Part shown: piece by piece, positions 37,601-50,200 of the stretch
Layout of the letters: every line of letters begins with the position of its first letter
Numbering within the stretch: the first letter of the stretch is position 1
Assembly: GCA_029379385.1 (NCBI GenBank)
Contig: CM055608.1
Coordinates: forward strand, 25,480,350-25,544,349
Reading direction: 5' to 3'
Length of the DNA stretch: 64,000 nucleotides
Source: Quillaja saponaria
Lineage: Eukaryota; Streptophyta; Magnoliopsida; Fabales; Quillajaceae
Program-made: the position numbers and the translations under genes
The notes under the pieces: model-generated
The model's database searches: none
Told to the model about the DNA's origin: nothing
Seen by the model: the letters and a program-made list of their open reading frames with translations, nothing else

Positions 37601-40600
37601 CAGAAAACTACTAAATTTTCGTGGCTAGCTTTTACAATGGGCACATAGATCTTTCCAATGTGTATCTTGGTATTTTGGATTTTCAGAACACTTCAATGAA
37701 AACTTATGGACATATCGAATAGTCTACAGAAGCAATATCAGATCAAATATCTTACCATGGTATGCGTTTTCCCAGATCCAGTTTGACCATAGGCAAATAT
37801 ACATACATTATAACCATCCATCACAGATCTAATTAATGGTTGAGTGTCCCTGAAAACCTCATCTGAAAAAAAGAACCAGTGAATTGTTACACAAGAAAGA
37901 AACAATAATTCAAATTGATGTATAATTAGCTCACTACCTTGCATTGCAATTGGACCGAAGACCCGGTTGAACTGGAAAACTTTCTTTCCATCTTTTTGGG
38001 TTTTGGATGGATCTAAGATCACTAGAGAATCATCATTCCCAATGAAGTCTATAATTTTTTTGGACTCAGCACTGAAGGAGGGCCTGATTCTACAGTAAAC
38101 TCTGATACTACCTGAGTAAAATTAGAATTGGTGATATGGTCAATGCATTAACATTAATGCCGGAAACTGCCAGAAGGAAAAAGAAACTGGAAAGTTGAAA
38201 CTAAAAGATTAATGATAATACATAATTCTACATTCCACGAATAAACAACCTTTTAAATCCTGCACCATGTTGTATAAGTTCATATTCTCCTTCACTACCC
38301 TGTGATAGCCAAGAGCAGCAGTAGACAGCTCCTGTACCTGACTTCCTGAACTCATCATGCATAGCACAATCACATTAGGCTATCAAGAGATTCATTCAGG
38401 AGCATACTGATGAGTACATGGTGATCTAAACTCATTAACAAGGATATTTTCAACTTGGACCTTGAGTGGACATTCATCCATCCATCTCTCAATGTCCATC
38501 ATCTGCAAAAGATGGAATTCTTGGGATTTGGGGAATATATAGTGGTTACTAGTATCATATACTAAGACGTGGCATTCCTGAAAATGATATCTAAAGTCTA
38601 AACCAAATTTCATATCTATTAAATTGTTATGGGTAACAAAATTAAGCTATCAGAAAGCTATTTATACCAAGGTCATTCAAATCTCTCTGCAACTGGGACT
38701 GCAACTCTCTGAAGTCTCTTTTTGTATTCAATAGCAAGGCCTTCAGATCCTGTAAAAATGAATCATTTTTTATTTTACCAGTTTCCTTGACACTTCGATT
38801 AGAAATATATATATTATCAATTTTAATTAGCATACCAGAAAACTGTCTTTATTAAGTATCAACTTTAGTGGAAAATACATAATAACAGAATTGAAACTTG
38901 CTCCTGAACATACCCAATCAAAAGTTCAGTTCAATGCACTGGTGTTCATTTCAAACCCAAATGCCATATAAAGTTGATAATTTCTTATTTAATGAAGATC
39001 TAAAGTACCCAATTAGATGGTTTTGCTTCTTTTCTTATGAGAAATTATCACTTTATTAGATATTACATTCCAAGTTAGATGGAAGTATGCAACTAAGTCT
39101 AAAGCAAAAAGAAAAAAGAAAAATGCAGAACTACCCAGGAAATAAAATCTTTCTACCCACAAAATACAGCTTTATACAATTTTGATTACCTTACAGACAA
39201 AGATTTTATGTTTATTGCAAAACTTTAAAATCATATAAACCCAACCACATTGTCATATCAGATATCAAGATTCCAAAAAGGAAAAAAATCGAATTTAAGT
39301 CACCTGCTTATTCTTTTTTGGGTCAAAATAACTGAGTAATAGGAAAATAAACATCAGAAGTTCCTACCAAAAGTTCTTTTTCTTGCATCTGAAGAAGTTG
39401 CTGGCGATTACAAAAGCCCTTACTTATGGATGCTCTGCAACACTGTACAAAAGATTCATTTAAGCAGCATAACAATTTGTCTTGAAATAAGGTATAAAAT
39501 AAAATTCAAGAAATTTTTTTGTTGTAAAAGCAACATTAAGTTAAATTCTACAAATAGAAAGAAAAAAATTGAAACCTATTGATACTCAATCTTGTGATGG
39601 TGGATTTTAAGAGGAACAAATTTCAATAGGAAGTCTTTCTGAATTTTCAGAGCAAGAACATCTAACTAAACTCCTTTTTTGACTGGAAAGAGCAGAAAAA
39701 ATTTAAAAGAGTATCTTGAGTTCTCAACATGAAATTACATTTTTCTTTTATCAAAAGAAACAAGGTTATGCAACATCCTATTGCTTCCACTTATTACTTT
39801 GAAAAAAGAATGCTAACAACGTTACATAAACAAATGGTATGTATAGTGATAAAACAGGGAAACACAGTGAATTGGGAAATGCTGTAATAGTTAAGGACTT
39901 GACGTCATTGAATGCTCTATATAAAGCTCCAAGCAAACTATGACTTGTGCAATTTGAAGCATAAGAAATATACAGCATACAAGTTAAAAGAAGGGTTACA
40001 TTAGTCATGACTCATGAGCAACGTGGGAAGTTCTATGAAGCATGTATGCACACATCTGATAAAGAATAAAAGCTGTCCGTGTAGTGTTTCAGAAGTTTAG
40101 ACATGTATGAAACAGGAAAACATCAGTCACCACCAACGAAGTTCAAGTGAATTCATGTTTGTAGCAACACTTAATTCTTCACCCAGTTTACATTCCATGA
40201 TCCCATGCAGGCAAATAACATATTTAGTAATGAAAGTAATAATCCACTTCACTGGTGGGGGTGGGGGGATCCAATTTAAAAGAAGATTCTAAATGAGAAA
40301 GAAAAAGATAAGCTATTGCAGGTATCTATTAAAACGTCCAACTAGAGTTGAAAAAGGAAAAGACTCCTTGCAATTGCAAACTTTACTTCTAAATTTAATA
40401 AAACTATGATTAATCAAGAACCAAGGTCACCTTGCCTCACTTTTATACTTCTGACAAGATGTAGGGTTCAAGAAATGAAAAAAAAAAAATGACCAAATGA
40501 TTCTCAAACTATCTAAGTTGACATATAAAAACAAAACATACCTTCGAATTTCCAGGTACATGCAAATCCTTTGATGGCATGGATGTCAAATGGACAGGTA

Positions 40601-43600
40601 AACTACTTCTTTCTCTCAGAAAATCCTTTAACACCAACTGAAGTTGTTTCTGGATGAGAAAACTTTGATGTTTGTAAAAATTGACAAAGTTCAACAGAGA
40701 AGAAGCTAACATGAAGAAAAGAAAATTAATGGATGATGCTTTAAACAGAACTGAGTCATTCTGTCATTGAGGAAGCAATCTAAAATTAGGAAAGATATAT
40801 GTTATTTACTGTAGTAGGACAAAAGCCTCAAAACAATTTTTCTTAAAGAATGCACTGACAGAACCCACCAATGTGATTACCTCCAGCCATAGTTTCTTCA
40901 TTGATATTAGGGAGAACAAACAATGACGCACTAAGAAAAATGCTGCCAAAATGTTTAGAGAACATGTCTAAGCTTACTTCTCAATTAATAATCAATTAGA
41001 ATTATCTCTATATTGGAAAAACGTCAAAAAGTCTGAGTATGTTAATCAAGATTCAAAGCTACTAGCACTTCATTAATAAAGATAGCTTTTAAGATATGTT
41101 CACTTAATGCCAATATATATTGACTTCTACGTTCTAAATATGGTGGTTTTAATTATCAATGATTTCTAAGTATATTTTCATCGTGCAATTACAAGTGTAT
41201 TGTACACACTAGACAGCTTTAAATCTGAAGTACTTCTACGTCAGAGCTAACCATGATATGTAAATACAGTGATTGTTGAACTAAATATTGGAGTATCTTA
41301 TCCAGGTTCTGTAAAACGACGCGGATTAAGTTTCCTTAGGCAAGCCTAAGTAAATTGTAAAACCTTGAAGGTCCACAGCACTTTCTTGCCTAGGCTCAAG
41401 AAGACCACACGTACTTGTGAGCTCATAACTTCAACAATGTTGGATATTGCAAAGACAAGAGATAGAAAAATAAAGATGAATGTCTACACGATTTATTTTA
41501 GAAAAAACTTATATTGATAAAATATAATCTATAATGGGTGATATTAGTATGGATTCTTTGGAATACATGAACAGAAAAAGGGCGGGATGTTGGATAACAT
41601 TAAACTAACCTCAGGGAACTTTTTCTGAAGCTGTTCCTCCAAACAACTTGACATGATCCCACTGAAAAGCTTGATTGGATCCTATAACATCAGAATAAAT
41701 GTGAGGCAAAGAAAACATTCACAAAAATACACAATTAAGTATTAACCATATATGTCAGTATCTAGAGTCAAACTAAAGTAAGCTGGTCTCATGAATACAA
41801 CTTATGATTACCACATGTCCGTTACGTAAGGAAGAAAGGAGGTTCCCATCAATGTTTTCTTTTGAGTCAACCATAGAGTCAGCAAGTAGCTTGACAATGG
41901 ATTCAACACGTTCGGCTGCATCACATAGAGAGACAGAAAGAATAAAATCAGTTCCAATGAAGATCAATGGACAGCCATCAAGGCTTGGATGCATATACTA
42001 CTAATACTGATCTCATGCAATCAGATCTAAAATGTATCTTTTAGTTGTTTCCTGTCATCAAGAAAATACAAGGCCGTTTTGTGCTGTCTCTAGCTATGAC
42101 CAGTCATGTAAATGAAGTAACAGTGCCATTTTGCACAGAACAGAACAAGAAGTTAATGGTTTTTCTTTGCACTAAGTCTAGGGTTGACTCCAAGGTACCA
42201 GTAGAAAGGAACTATAATAATTGTTAAGGGTTGCCATAAAAACTTAGTTTAACTGTTCCTCAACTAGATAAGTAACTTCATGTTTTTAGATTACTATTAC
42301 AGTTTCTTATGATGTTATACATAGTTCTGCTGAACAGCAAGACCAGCTGTCAATATTGCTATCATGTTCAAATGTTACCTAGTAAATTCTTCCTGTTGTA
42401 TTCAGCGTATACAGCTACTCACCAACTAGTTCACAAATAGTATTAAAATTATAAAATATATGAAAAAGCGAAAACAGTTGAACCTTCAAGTTTCCGAGAA
42501 TCACACTCAAGAGGGGGCTGTTTTTCACATTTGGCAGTCATATCCAAGCGCCTACGCGATTCCGATGAGAATACAGCTGAAGATTTTGAATGGATCCTAT
42601 TGGCAGAATGCATTACCAAAGGAGATTTCACATGTTTGTTAAATCCATTCTCACCGGTCAGCTTTGACTCTTGATATGATTTAAGTGCTAAAATACAATC
42701 AACAATTTTGGCTGCTGAGCCTGCCTCTAATGTATCCTGTAAAGGAATGTCCAAAATTAAACTAATTTACACATAGTCACATACACGCAAATACAAATAC
42801 TAGCATACTTTTGAAAAAATAATTTACCCGTCCAAGATCAGAAGCTTCAAAAGAAGGAAGCTTTAACTCTTGGGCTGCGACCAGAAAATTTCTAACATTC
42901 TCAAAATACTGATAGGCAGGCAATGGCTGGGATTCACATGTGAATGGTTGTGAAGATAATTGATTGTCCACAACCTTCAAATTTAAAGAACAATATAGTT
43001 AAGGACAATTACAGTGAAAAGAAACCCTATTCCCATTTTGATCGAAGAGAGATAGAACGAAAGGCAAAGTCAAAACTTCATATAATTCTCCATATAAATT
43101 GAGACCCCTCCTCAGTCCTTTCCAATAAAGTTTCCAGAAAATTGTTGGGAGATGCAATATAATACCCTGGACACTGCCCCTGGGTTGATCTTGTTAATAG
43201 CGTTGCAAAGGATCAGACCATTTCGTAAGCAAGAAATGAACTCCCTCTCCGATGGCTGATTTGGTATGCCGAGCGGACCCACTAAGCCTTTCAGCCACTC
43301 CGCAGCTTGGTGCCGTCTCCAAGCTGCCAAAGATAATGTAAGAAAAATAAATTTCACAACAGATTCTTTAAAATCGCGACCCTTTTGTTTTGCATCATTT
43401 AAGGGCCAAAAGAAAACTGAGAAACCACCATTTTATAACGACCAAGGTAAGCAATTTCTCGGCTTGTTTGAAGATTTGTATATTTCTTGGAACCCAATTA
43501 AAGCTGAACTATTTATAACTCTTCTTTCTTTCTTTTCAGTTCCTTCATTTGCTTATCAAAAGTCAAAACCAAACAGATGGTAAAAACAATGAACCAGAAA

Positions 43601-43681
43601 ATAGAGCAACTGACCAGATTCTTCAGCTTTTCTTGAAGCTAAATTAAAATCATGCAACGCAGTTCTAGCACAATCCTCCAT
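34666..43681 (-). CDS. KP1: KIN-14 kinesin with calponin-homology domain (KP1-like)
   Basis: KIN-14 motors are minus-end-directed; the CH domain is known from plant members that can contact actin. Eighteen exons join in phase: 43,615-43,681; 43,166-43,323; 42,828-42,974; 42,484-42,736; 41,812-41,915; 41,610-41,681; 40,542-40,649; 39,368-39,442; 38,668-38,749; 38,250-38,345; 37,938-38,111; 37,756-37,862; 37,361-37,556; 37,057-37,213; 36,659-36,909; 36,346-36,509; 34,988-35,739; 34,666-34,846. The product is 1,047 residues. CH domain: about 20-125 ([19 protein letters not shown]). Neck coiled coil: about 300-388. Motor: about 388-720, with P-loop GQTGSGKT at 471-478, switch I SSRSH near 595 and switch II DLAGSE at 623-628. 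The Ser/Pro-rich tail has three RRLS repeats. The closest family member I know is Arabidopsis KP1 (KIN14F). The first ATG is uncertain (see findings), as is the donor at 41,812. Confidence 0.95.
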
Positions 43682-44020
43682 GAAATCCCAGTCTCCTTGC
43701 TTCTTGAAGAAAATCAGATGTAATTTCAAAATTCAGAATAAGAAAACAAAAAGCTAACAAAACCCGAAAAAGATAAAAAATAATAATAATTAAAAATTCT
43801 TTTTTCCATTACCAAACAATGCAGGAAAAGTTGAACTAAATAGAACAGAAGAGACAGTGAGAGAACATACTCGTCCTTCTTCTGGGTCCTTTGCTGAAAC
43901 CGTTAAAACCCAGAAAGCGCGAGATGTTATAGCAACAGAAGCAGGTGATTTCCTGTTTTGGTTCCTGGAGTTGAAATGGGACTGAGAATGATGGGTGGGG
44001 CTGCTATTACTGTGTAAGAT
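43682..44020 (-). promoter_or_regulatory. 5' leader of the kinesin gene, possibly with an upstream exon
   Basis: About 43,871-44,060 is open in a frame that could splice (GT donor near 43,870, AG near 43,689) in phase onto the first coding exon. It has no ATG after an in-frame TAA. I read it as 5' UTR with an intron, but an N-terminal extension from a non-AUG codon cannot be excluded. Confidence 0.4.
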
Positions 44021-45698
44021 TTGGTATTGTAGTCTTCTGGTTTGTCTTTGTTACATTGGTTCGGTTAGAGATTCAGGTTCGGAACCAAACCTGAGGCTAC
44101 GAATCGTAACGTTACCTCTCGTTTTTGAATTCAAATTAGTAGGTCATGCAAAGAAAAGATCTGGACCGTTGGTTTCAAAGACTCAGTAGCCTCATCGGGC
44201 GGATGGAAATAATATTTGGAAATTTCGGTTTGTAGTATCAAATTCTTCCTTATACAAGCTTGTTTGGTCCAAAATCATAGGGATATGGAAAATATTGTTT
44301 GAATGCTTACATATTTTTGGGAGGGTGTTAAGACCAAATTTTTGATTTGGGAATTTTGCCAAAATCAACTAGAAACACATGAAAAATAATAATAATAATA
44401 AATTTAAAAAAAAAAAAAAAACCTAATACTAATTCTAAATCTATATAAATGTCAGTTTTCAATTCATTAGAAATGAATTATACGGACATAATAATACATG
44501 AATTAGTATAAAAAAATCGGTTGAAATTCATTTGAAATATATGATTTATTTTGATTCAAATTGTTTGTTCATTACTGAAATATCATGCCTTATTTATAGG
44601 CTAAATTCATAGCAAATTTCATAACTACTCAAATCTCTAAACTTTATTTGTAGCAAATGGTCATAATGTCAATCTTCTATCTGATTTTTTTTTTTTTTTT
44701 TCAATTCTAGATTTATTTCCTTTTATGTTTGTTAGTTTTCAAACTAAAATTTTACAAACCAAAAGGAAGGTAGATTATGAAATCATTTCAAGATTAACTC
44801 GAATAACTCTAAAATTAATGTTGATTTTATTTCTATGGCCAACCCCAAGGAGTTTCCAATCCACAAAATCAATAAAAAAAATTGTATTATCTTAATCATC
44901 AAACCAGCCATTAAGCTTGATTTTCTTAGATTGTTTTTCACCATTCGAATTGCTAGAATTGATGTTGGATTCTAATTTTGATTTTATGAATATATTATAT
45001 TATATATGATATCGTGGTCAATTTAAAAATACCAAACCAAATCCATAAGCAATGCTGATAGACAGTTCTAGTCAATTTTAGTCTAGTCGTAACTATTAGT
45101 TAAGTAATAATATTTTTCTTGCCTTGCAAGTAATAGAATTAGAGTCATGAGTTTTGCATAATTCGACATTTCACATATCTATTTTATTGCTTTATTCACT
45201 AATTTTATCTCTTCATTCTGAAAAAAATAATTCGAGCCTAAAATTCTTATTTAATTTTACTTTAATCTATATCTATGCCTATGTTATATATATAAAAAAA
45301 AATGTGTTACAAATTTACATAATTATGAGTTAAATTTTTAATTAGACTTATCTATTTGCTTGGTAGGTTCAACATAAAGTAATATGTTGTGTAAACTATA
45401 ATTTTTTAATATGTCAATACTTATTGAACATGTATATATATTATAGACACTATTCATGCACAACGTCGGTGTGTGTCACAAAAATTAATTTATATTATGA
45501 GGAATTATATATATATAATTATTTTAGTAAAAATATCATTTTGGTCTTCAAAGTTTCCCACCAAATTTAAATTTAGTCCTCACATTAACTTTGTAATTTT
45601 TATGAATTGTATTTAATTTATGTTATAGTTAAACAAATCAATAAAAATGTTATTTAACTAGTGTTTTTTAACAAATTTAATTTTTAAATTACATTTCA

Positions 45699-45735
<37 letters not shown>

Positions 45736-47046
45736 AAACATTTTAATTTACTTTTGTCCATTTGTTTTTCTCTATTTCACTTTCTACCTATTGAGGGAAC
45801 ACATGCATTTGCCTTTTCCCTCTTATTTATACCTGAACTGAAAGAGATTATGAGATTAAAAAGAAAATATCCCTCTAATATAATTTGCGAAAGTTTAGTC
45901 GCATCAAAACAGTTAGAAAATAATATCACATCAACAAATTTTATCAATTTTTAATCAATTAACACATTTAGATTTAGTACTCGATAAAGGACAAATTAAA
46001 CATATTTTTTTTTAATTTAGTGATTATATGTTCGGTTCAATTTATGTGTATTTCGATTAATGACATCTTTGGTCTTGTTAAATAAAGGTCATCCATGCTG
46101 AAACTTAAGAATATATGAAGATTATAATCCTCCCGACCTCTTCCAAAGAGATTTGAGTTCAAGAAGTCAACAAAAAAATTACACATTCTTGACCACCAGG
46201 TCAATCTCTTCGAGTTTATTAAACACATTTTAAAATAATAAGATCAAATTAATTACGTTACAAAATTTATGAAATTAAAACAGTGGTGAGCGAGCTACAC
46301 TTTTAAGGTGAGAATACAAATTCGATTCTTGGAGCAGGCAATTATTGAGAGAGTCTTCTCAGTCATACAGAGCCTAAGAGATTAATCTCATATCAATGCT
46401 TGTTAGGAAACCTTAAAATAAAAAAATAAAAAAAAAGTGCTATACAATTTATTTTTTCATAATAGGATTAAAACCATAGTTTGACTTCTTTTAGAAGTCC
46501 CAATTTTTATCCTAACTAGAAATAAATTCTAACTAATTTTAAGAAAATATTAGAAAATTGGATTTGTAGAGATATGCTTGATCTTACCCTTTTTAGGGAA
46601 AAACAGTTTTCTTAAATAGTAAGTATTTCCTAAATTGTCTATAATAAGAAAAAATAACTTTTTATTCCTTATTTGACATGAAAAGCTATTGACTTGTTTG
46701 TCAAATTTCATGAATCCAAAGAAAAAAAAAAGTCAAATTTGCGAAGATTGTGTTTGGAAAAGAAAGAAAAATTGTCTTTTTTCAGATTATGTTCTTAATT
46801 AGCACCATTCTTTTCTATTTACCAAATAAGCAAGTTTTAGAATTTCATGAAATCCCACCCAATGAATTTTAATGGAAAAAAAATTGTAGTAATGTTAATA
46901 TCTATAAATAAATGATAAAAAATAAAAAATGAAAGAGAAAAGAGAAAAGAAAATTACTTCTAGTAGAATTCCTATATGCATCCAAGCACTTGTTTAGGCA
47001 ATAGTTACAAAAGTGGCAATGACCTACTCCTCAAGTAATTTGAATG
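44021..47046. other. Divergent intergenic region, kinesin and MADS genes
   Basis: Three kilobases of AT-rich DNA with no supported coding exon lie between two divergently transcribed genes. They contain an AT dinucleotide run (45,704-45,731) and several homopolymers. The 5' controls of both genes should lie at its two edges. Confidence 0.5.
45704..45731. repeat. (AT)14 microsatellite
   Basis: Uninterrupted alternating AT over 28 bases. Confidence 0.9.
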
Positions 47047-47056
47047 CCATATTTGG
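47047..47056 (+). promoter_or_regulatory. CArG box upstream of the MADS gene
   Basis: CCATATTTGG matches the CC(A/T)6GG MADS-protein site exactly, 239 bases before the MGRGK start codon. A perfect 14 bp palindrome CCAATATATATTGG (47,155-47,168) with a longer A/T core lies nearer. Autoregulation by MADS proteins is plausible but inferred. Confidence 0.5.
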
Positions 47057-47285
47057 ATAATTCTATCTTTCACATTTTTTCTCTCTTAAATTCTAATTAT
47101 AGTTTCTCTTTCCTTTGTTAGCCTAAGTTCCCTCACAATTCCAATCCATTTCAACCAATATATATTGGTAGACATCGTTTTCTCTTCCTATCTTTCTCTA
47201 TTCTCAAAATACACACATGTTGGCTCAGTGTTTGGCCGAAGAGAAAAATAATATCACAGAGCCAGAGCAAAGGAAAAAGAAAATT

Positions 47286-50200
47286 ATGGGTAGAGGGAAA
47301 ATTGAGATCAAGAAAATAGAGAGTTTGAACAGCAGGCAGGTCACCTTCTCTAAGCGCCGTCATGGGTTGCTGAAAAAAGCTAGGGAATTGTCGGTTTTAT
47401 GTGATGCAGAAATAGCAGTCATAATTTTCTCAAGCACAGGAAAGCTTTATGAATTTTCAAGCACAAGGTAGGTACATTTTGCTTCGATTTTTTCTTTTAT
47501 TTTTTGGGTGTTTCAGTAACTATGACATCCGTGAGAATCTGATTGTTGATGGTTTTAATTGTTTGATTAGGTATGAGTAATTTTCTGTTCCAAGTAGTTG
47601 TTTTTTTTCTAGAATTTTGGTTTGCCCCATTCATTGCCTTTTAACCAAGTAAGATTTTTTTCTTTTTGACTACGAGAAAGAGGAATGAGTTTAAAGCCAA
47701 AACCTTTTCTTTCTGGCCTGTTTGTTTTAGAATATTGTGAAAAGGTGGGATTTTTTTGTTTTAAAAGAAATGATCCTAGATGTTGAGTTAAGCCTTAGGG
47801 GAACAAGTAATTGATCCTATAACATCTGGACCAAGAGATTATTGGGTACACCAGGGTACTAAGTTTTGTTTCAAAGTTTTGTTTCGATAAGTCTGGAAAC
47901 AGAAACGATTCGTGAAACAATATAGAAATGGCATGAAAATGCTAAATTATTTAGAAACACATGAAAACATATAATAAAAGATATATTATAGTTATTGTAT
48001 GTATCAAACATGATTAATTTGTTTGTTTCGATGGAAACATCACCATTTTCACCGAAAATTTACGTTTTGTTTTGGAGGGGGTGTTTCACTTCCATAAGTG
48101 TGGAAACGGAAACAATTCACCCATTTCGGTGGAAATGAAACGAATTTTAGTTCCTAGGGTATACTTGAACATTAAAAGAAAGAATGAATTCTTTCATGAG
48201 AAAAGGTCACGCTTGAAATTTTTCTTTCCCTTGATTCTACATGTGAATTTTATGGTTGGAACCCGGGATCACTACAGAAGTGAAAGTGAGGATTGTTTTG
48301 TCTTGTCAAACTCATTAGCAGAAATAGAGAAGACTGTGACATTGTGATCTTTCAGTCTCGTGATGTGTGTGTATATGTAAGTAAAGAATCACAAAAAAAG
48401 CAGACCAAAAAGAAAAGTGCGTTGGACAAGAGATAGGGAAATTGTTAGATTCAAAACCTTTTCTTTTTGGTCTGCTTTTTTTGGAATCTTGTAAAAGTGG
48501 AAACCTTATGAAAAAAACATGATGGGATATTTGAGAATTAAGCCTTGGTAGAACAAGGATATCAACCTTGTTATACTTGGACCTCAAGATTATTAGGAAT
48601 AGCTAAAAAAAAATTCTTTTATTATAGCCAAACAGAACAAATACATTTATTGGGGGGGGGGGGGGGGGGGGGTGGGGAGATGGGGCTTGTAATTTGTAAC
48701 TAATCTCTCCCCTACATATACATAGGAACTGGAAATTACTAACGTGAAAGTGATAATTATATTATCTTGTATTGGGTGAGAATGAATGAAAAATGTCACT
48801 TGATCTGCCCAAGGTACTGGTTAGATGCAGAGAAGTTGTTACCTTTGTGATTCCTTAGTATTCTGATGTGTATGCATACCTAGCAGCTTGATGTCACTTT
48901 GCTATAAGTAAAGAAATCATATTCTTCCCTAATACCACATTGGTGTTGCTAGCAATCTCATAATTATTATACCAAGTTTTCCTGGTTGGGCTTATGTGCC
49001 TTATGTTAATCTTTTGACTTGATTCATGAAGCATGGAACACGCCCTTTCAAGGTACAGCAGGGGCCTGGAATTGGATTATGCAGAGAACCCTGCTGATGA
49101 GCAACCTACAGATACAGAGGTATGTAAACTTCTTCACTATCTAATTTCTCATGGATTCTGATTATACAAGTGGAGGGATTTATGTAAACTTCTTTTACTG
49201 AACTAATTTATGATGAATTCAAGCCCATCTTTAATATGTATGCTGTACAAACATGTAAAAGTTAAAGGAGAAATATCAAACTAAAAAATTGTGGTAGACA
49301 TTTTCTTTTCTCGGATTGATTTTTCTTACATTTTTCTTTAAATCAATCAGCACATGCAGCCTGATATAAACATGCTGAAGGATGAATTCACAAGGCTCCA
49401 ATTAGCATACTTGTAAGTCATTTTCACAATGTTCTATCTCTTGGTAAAGCCTTTTCTTTTCCAACAGCTATTAGCATCAGTAAAATTATAAATGTTGTCC
49501 AAACATGTACATTAGATATCTTCTTGGATTTAGCCATCTTCTCTTTTTTCTCAAGAAGAAACGGTTTTGTTTATAATTTTTTTATATATCTTGTAGACAG
49601 ATGATGGGTAAGGAGCTTGACGGGTTGAGCTTAAAGGAGCTGCAGTTGCTGGAAGATCAACTGAGTGAAGGGTTATTATCTGTTAAAGACAAGAAGGTTC
49701 TTATGATGTAGTACATGTTAACGTACAAGTGCTCATGTTAACTGAGTGAAGTTTTCATATTCTGTTATGAAAAAAAGTTGTTATTGGATGTTATTGCATA
49801 TAATCTAAGCTCTGTGGTTGAACTTTGCTAGGAAAAATTAATTTATGACTTTCTCTAAACTAAAAATCATTTTCCAATGTAAACTCTAAAAATCAACTTG
49901 AATAATTGTATTGGAAAGAGTTTAATTAAGTTATTGTTGTGAATGGAGAACTTCACTTACCTTTGACCTCTAAGACCTATACCAGATCTAATCGGTTCGT
50001 TAATTAGAGCATTCTGATTTTGAACTTTCACAATATACTGTTGCAGGAGCAAGTACTTTTGGACCAGATACAGACGTCCAGATTGCAGGTGTTGGAATTT
50101 CCTTTTGAATTCTTCTTGTGACTCCCCACTCCCCCCCCCCCCCCCCCCCCCCCCCCCCAAAATGCGCTTTATGAAGGTGTAATTTTTTACCATGATCTAT

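Noticed and set aside
38392..38613. 73-codon minus frame between kinesin exons
   Set aside because: The flanking exons (38,668-38,749 and 38,250-38,345) join in phase without it, and it has no kinesin similarity.
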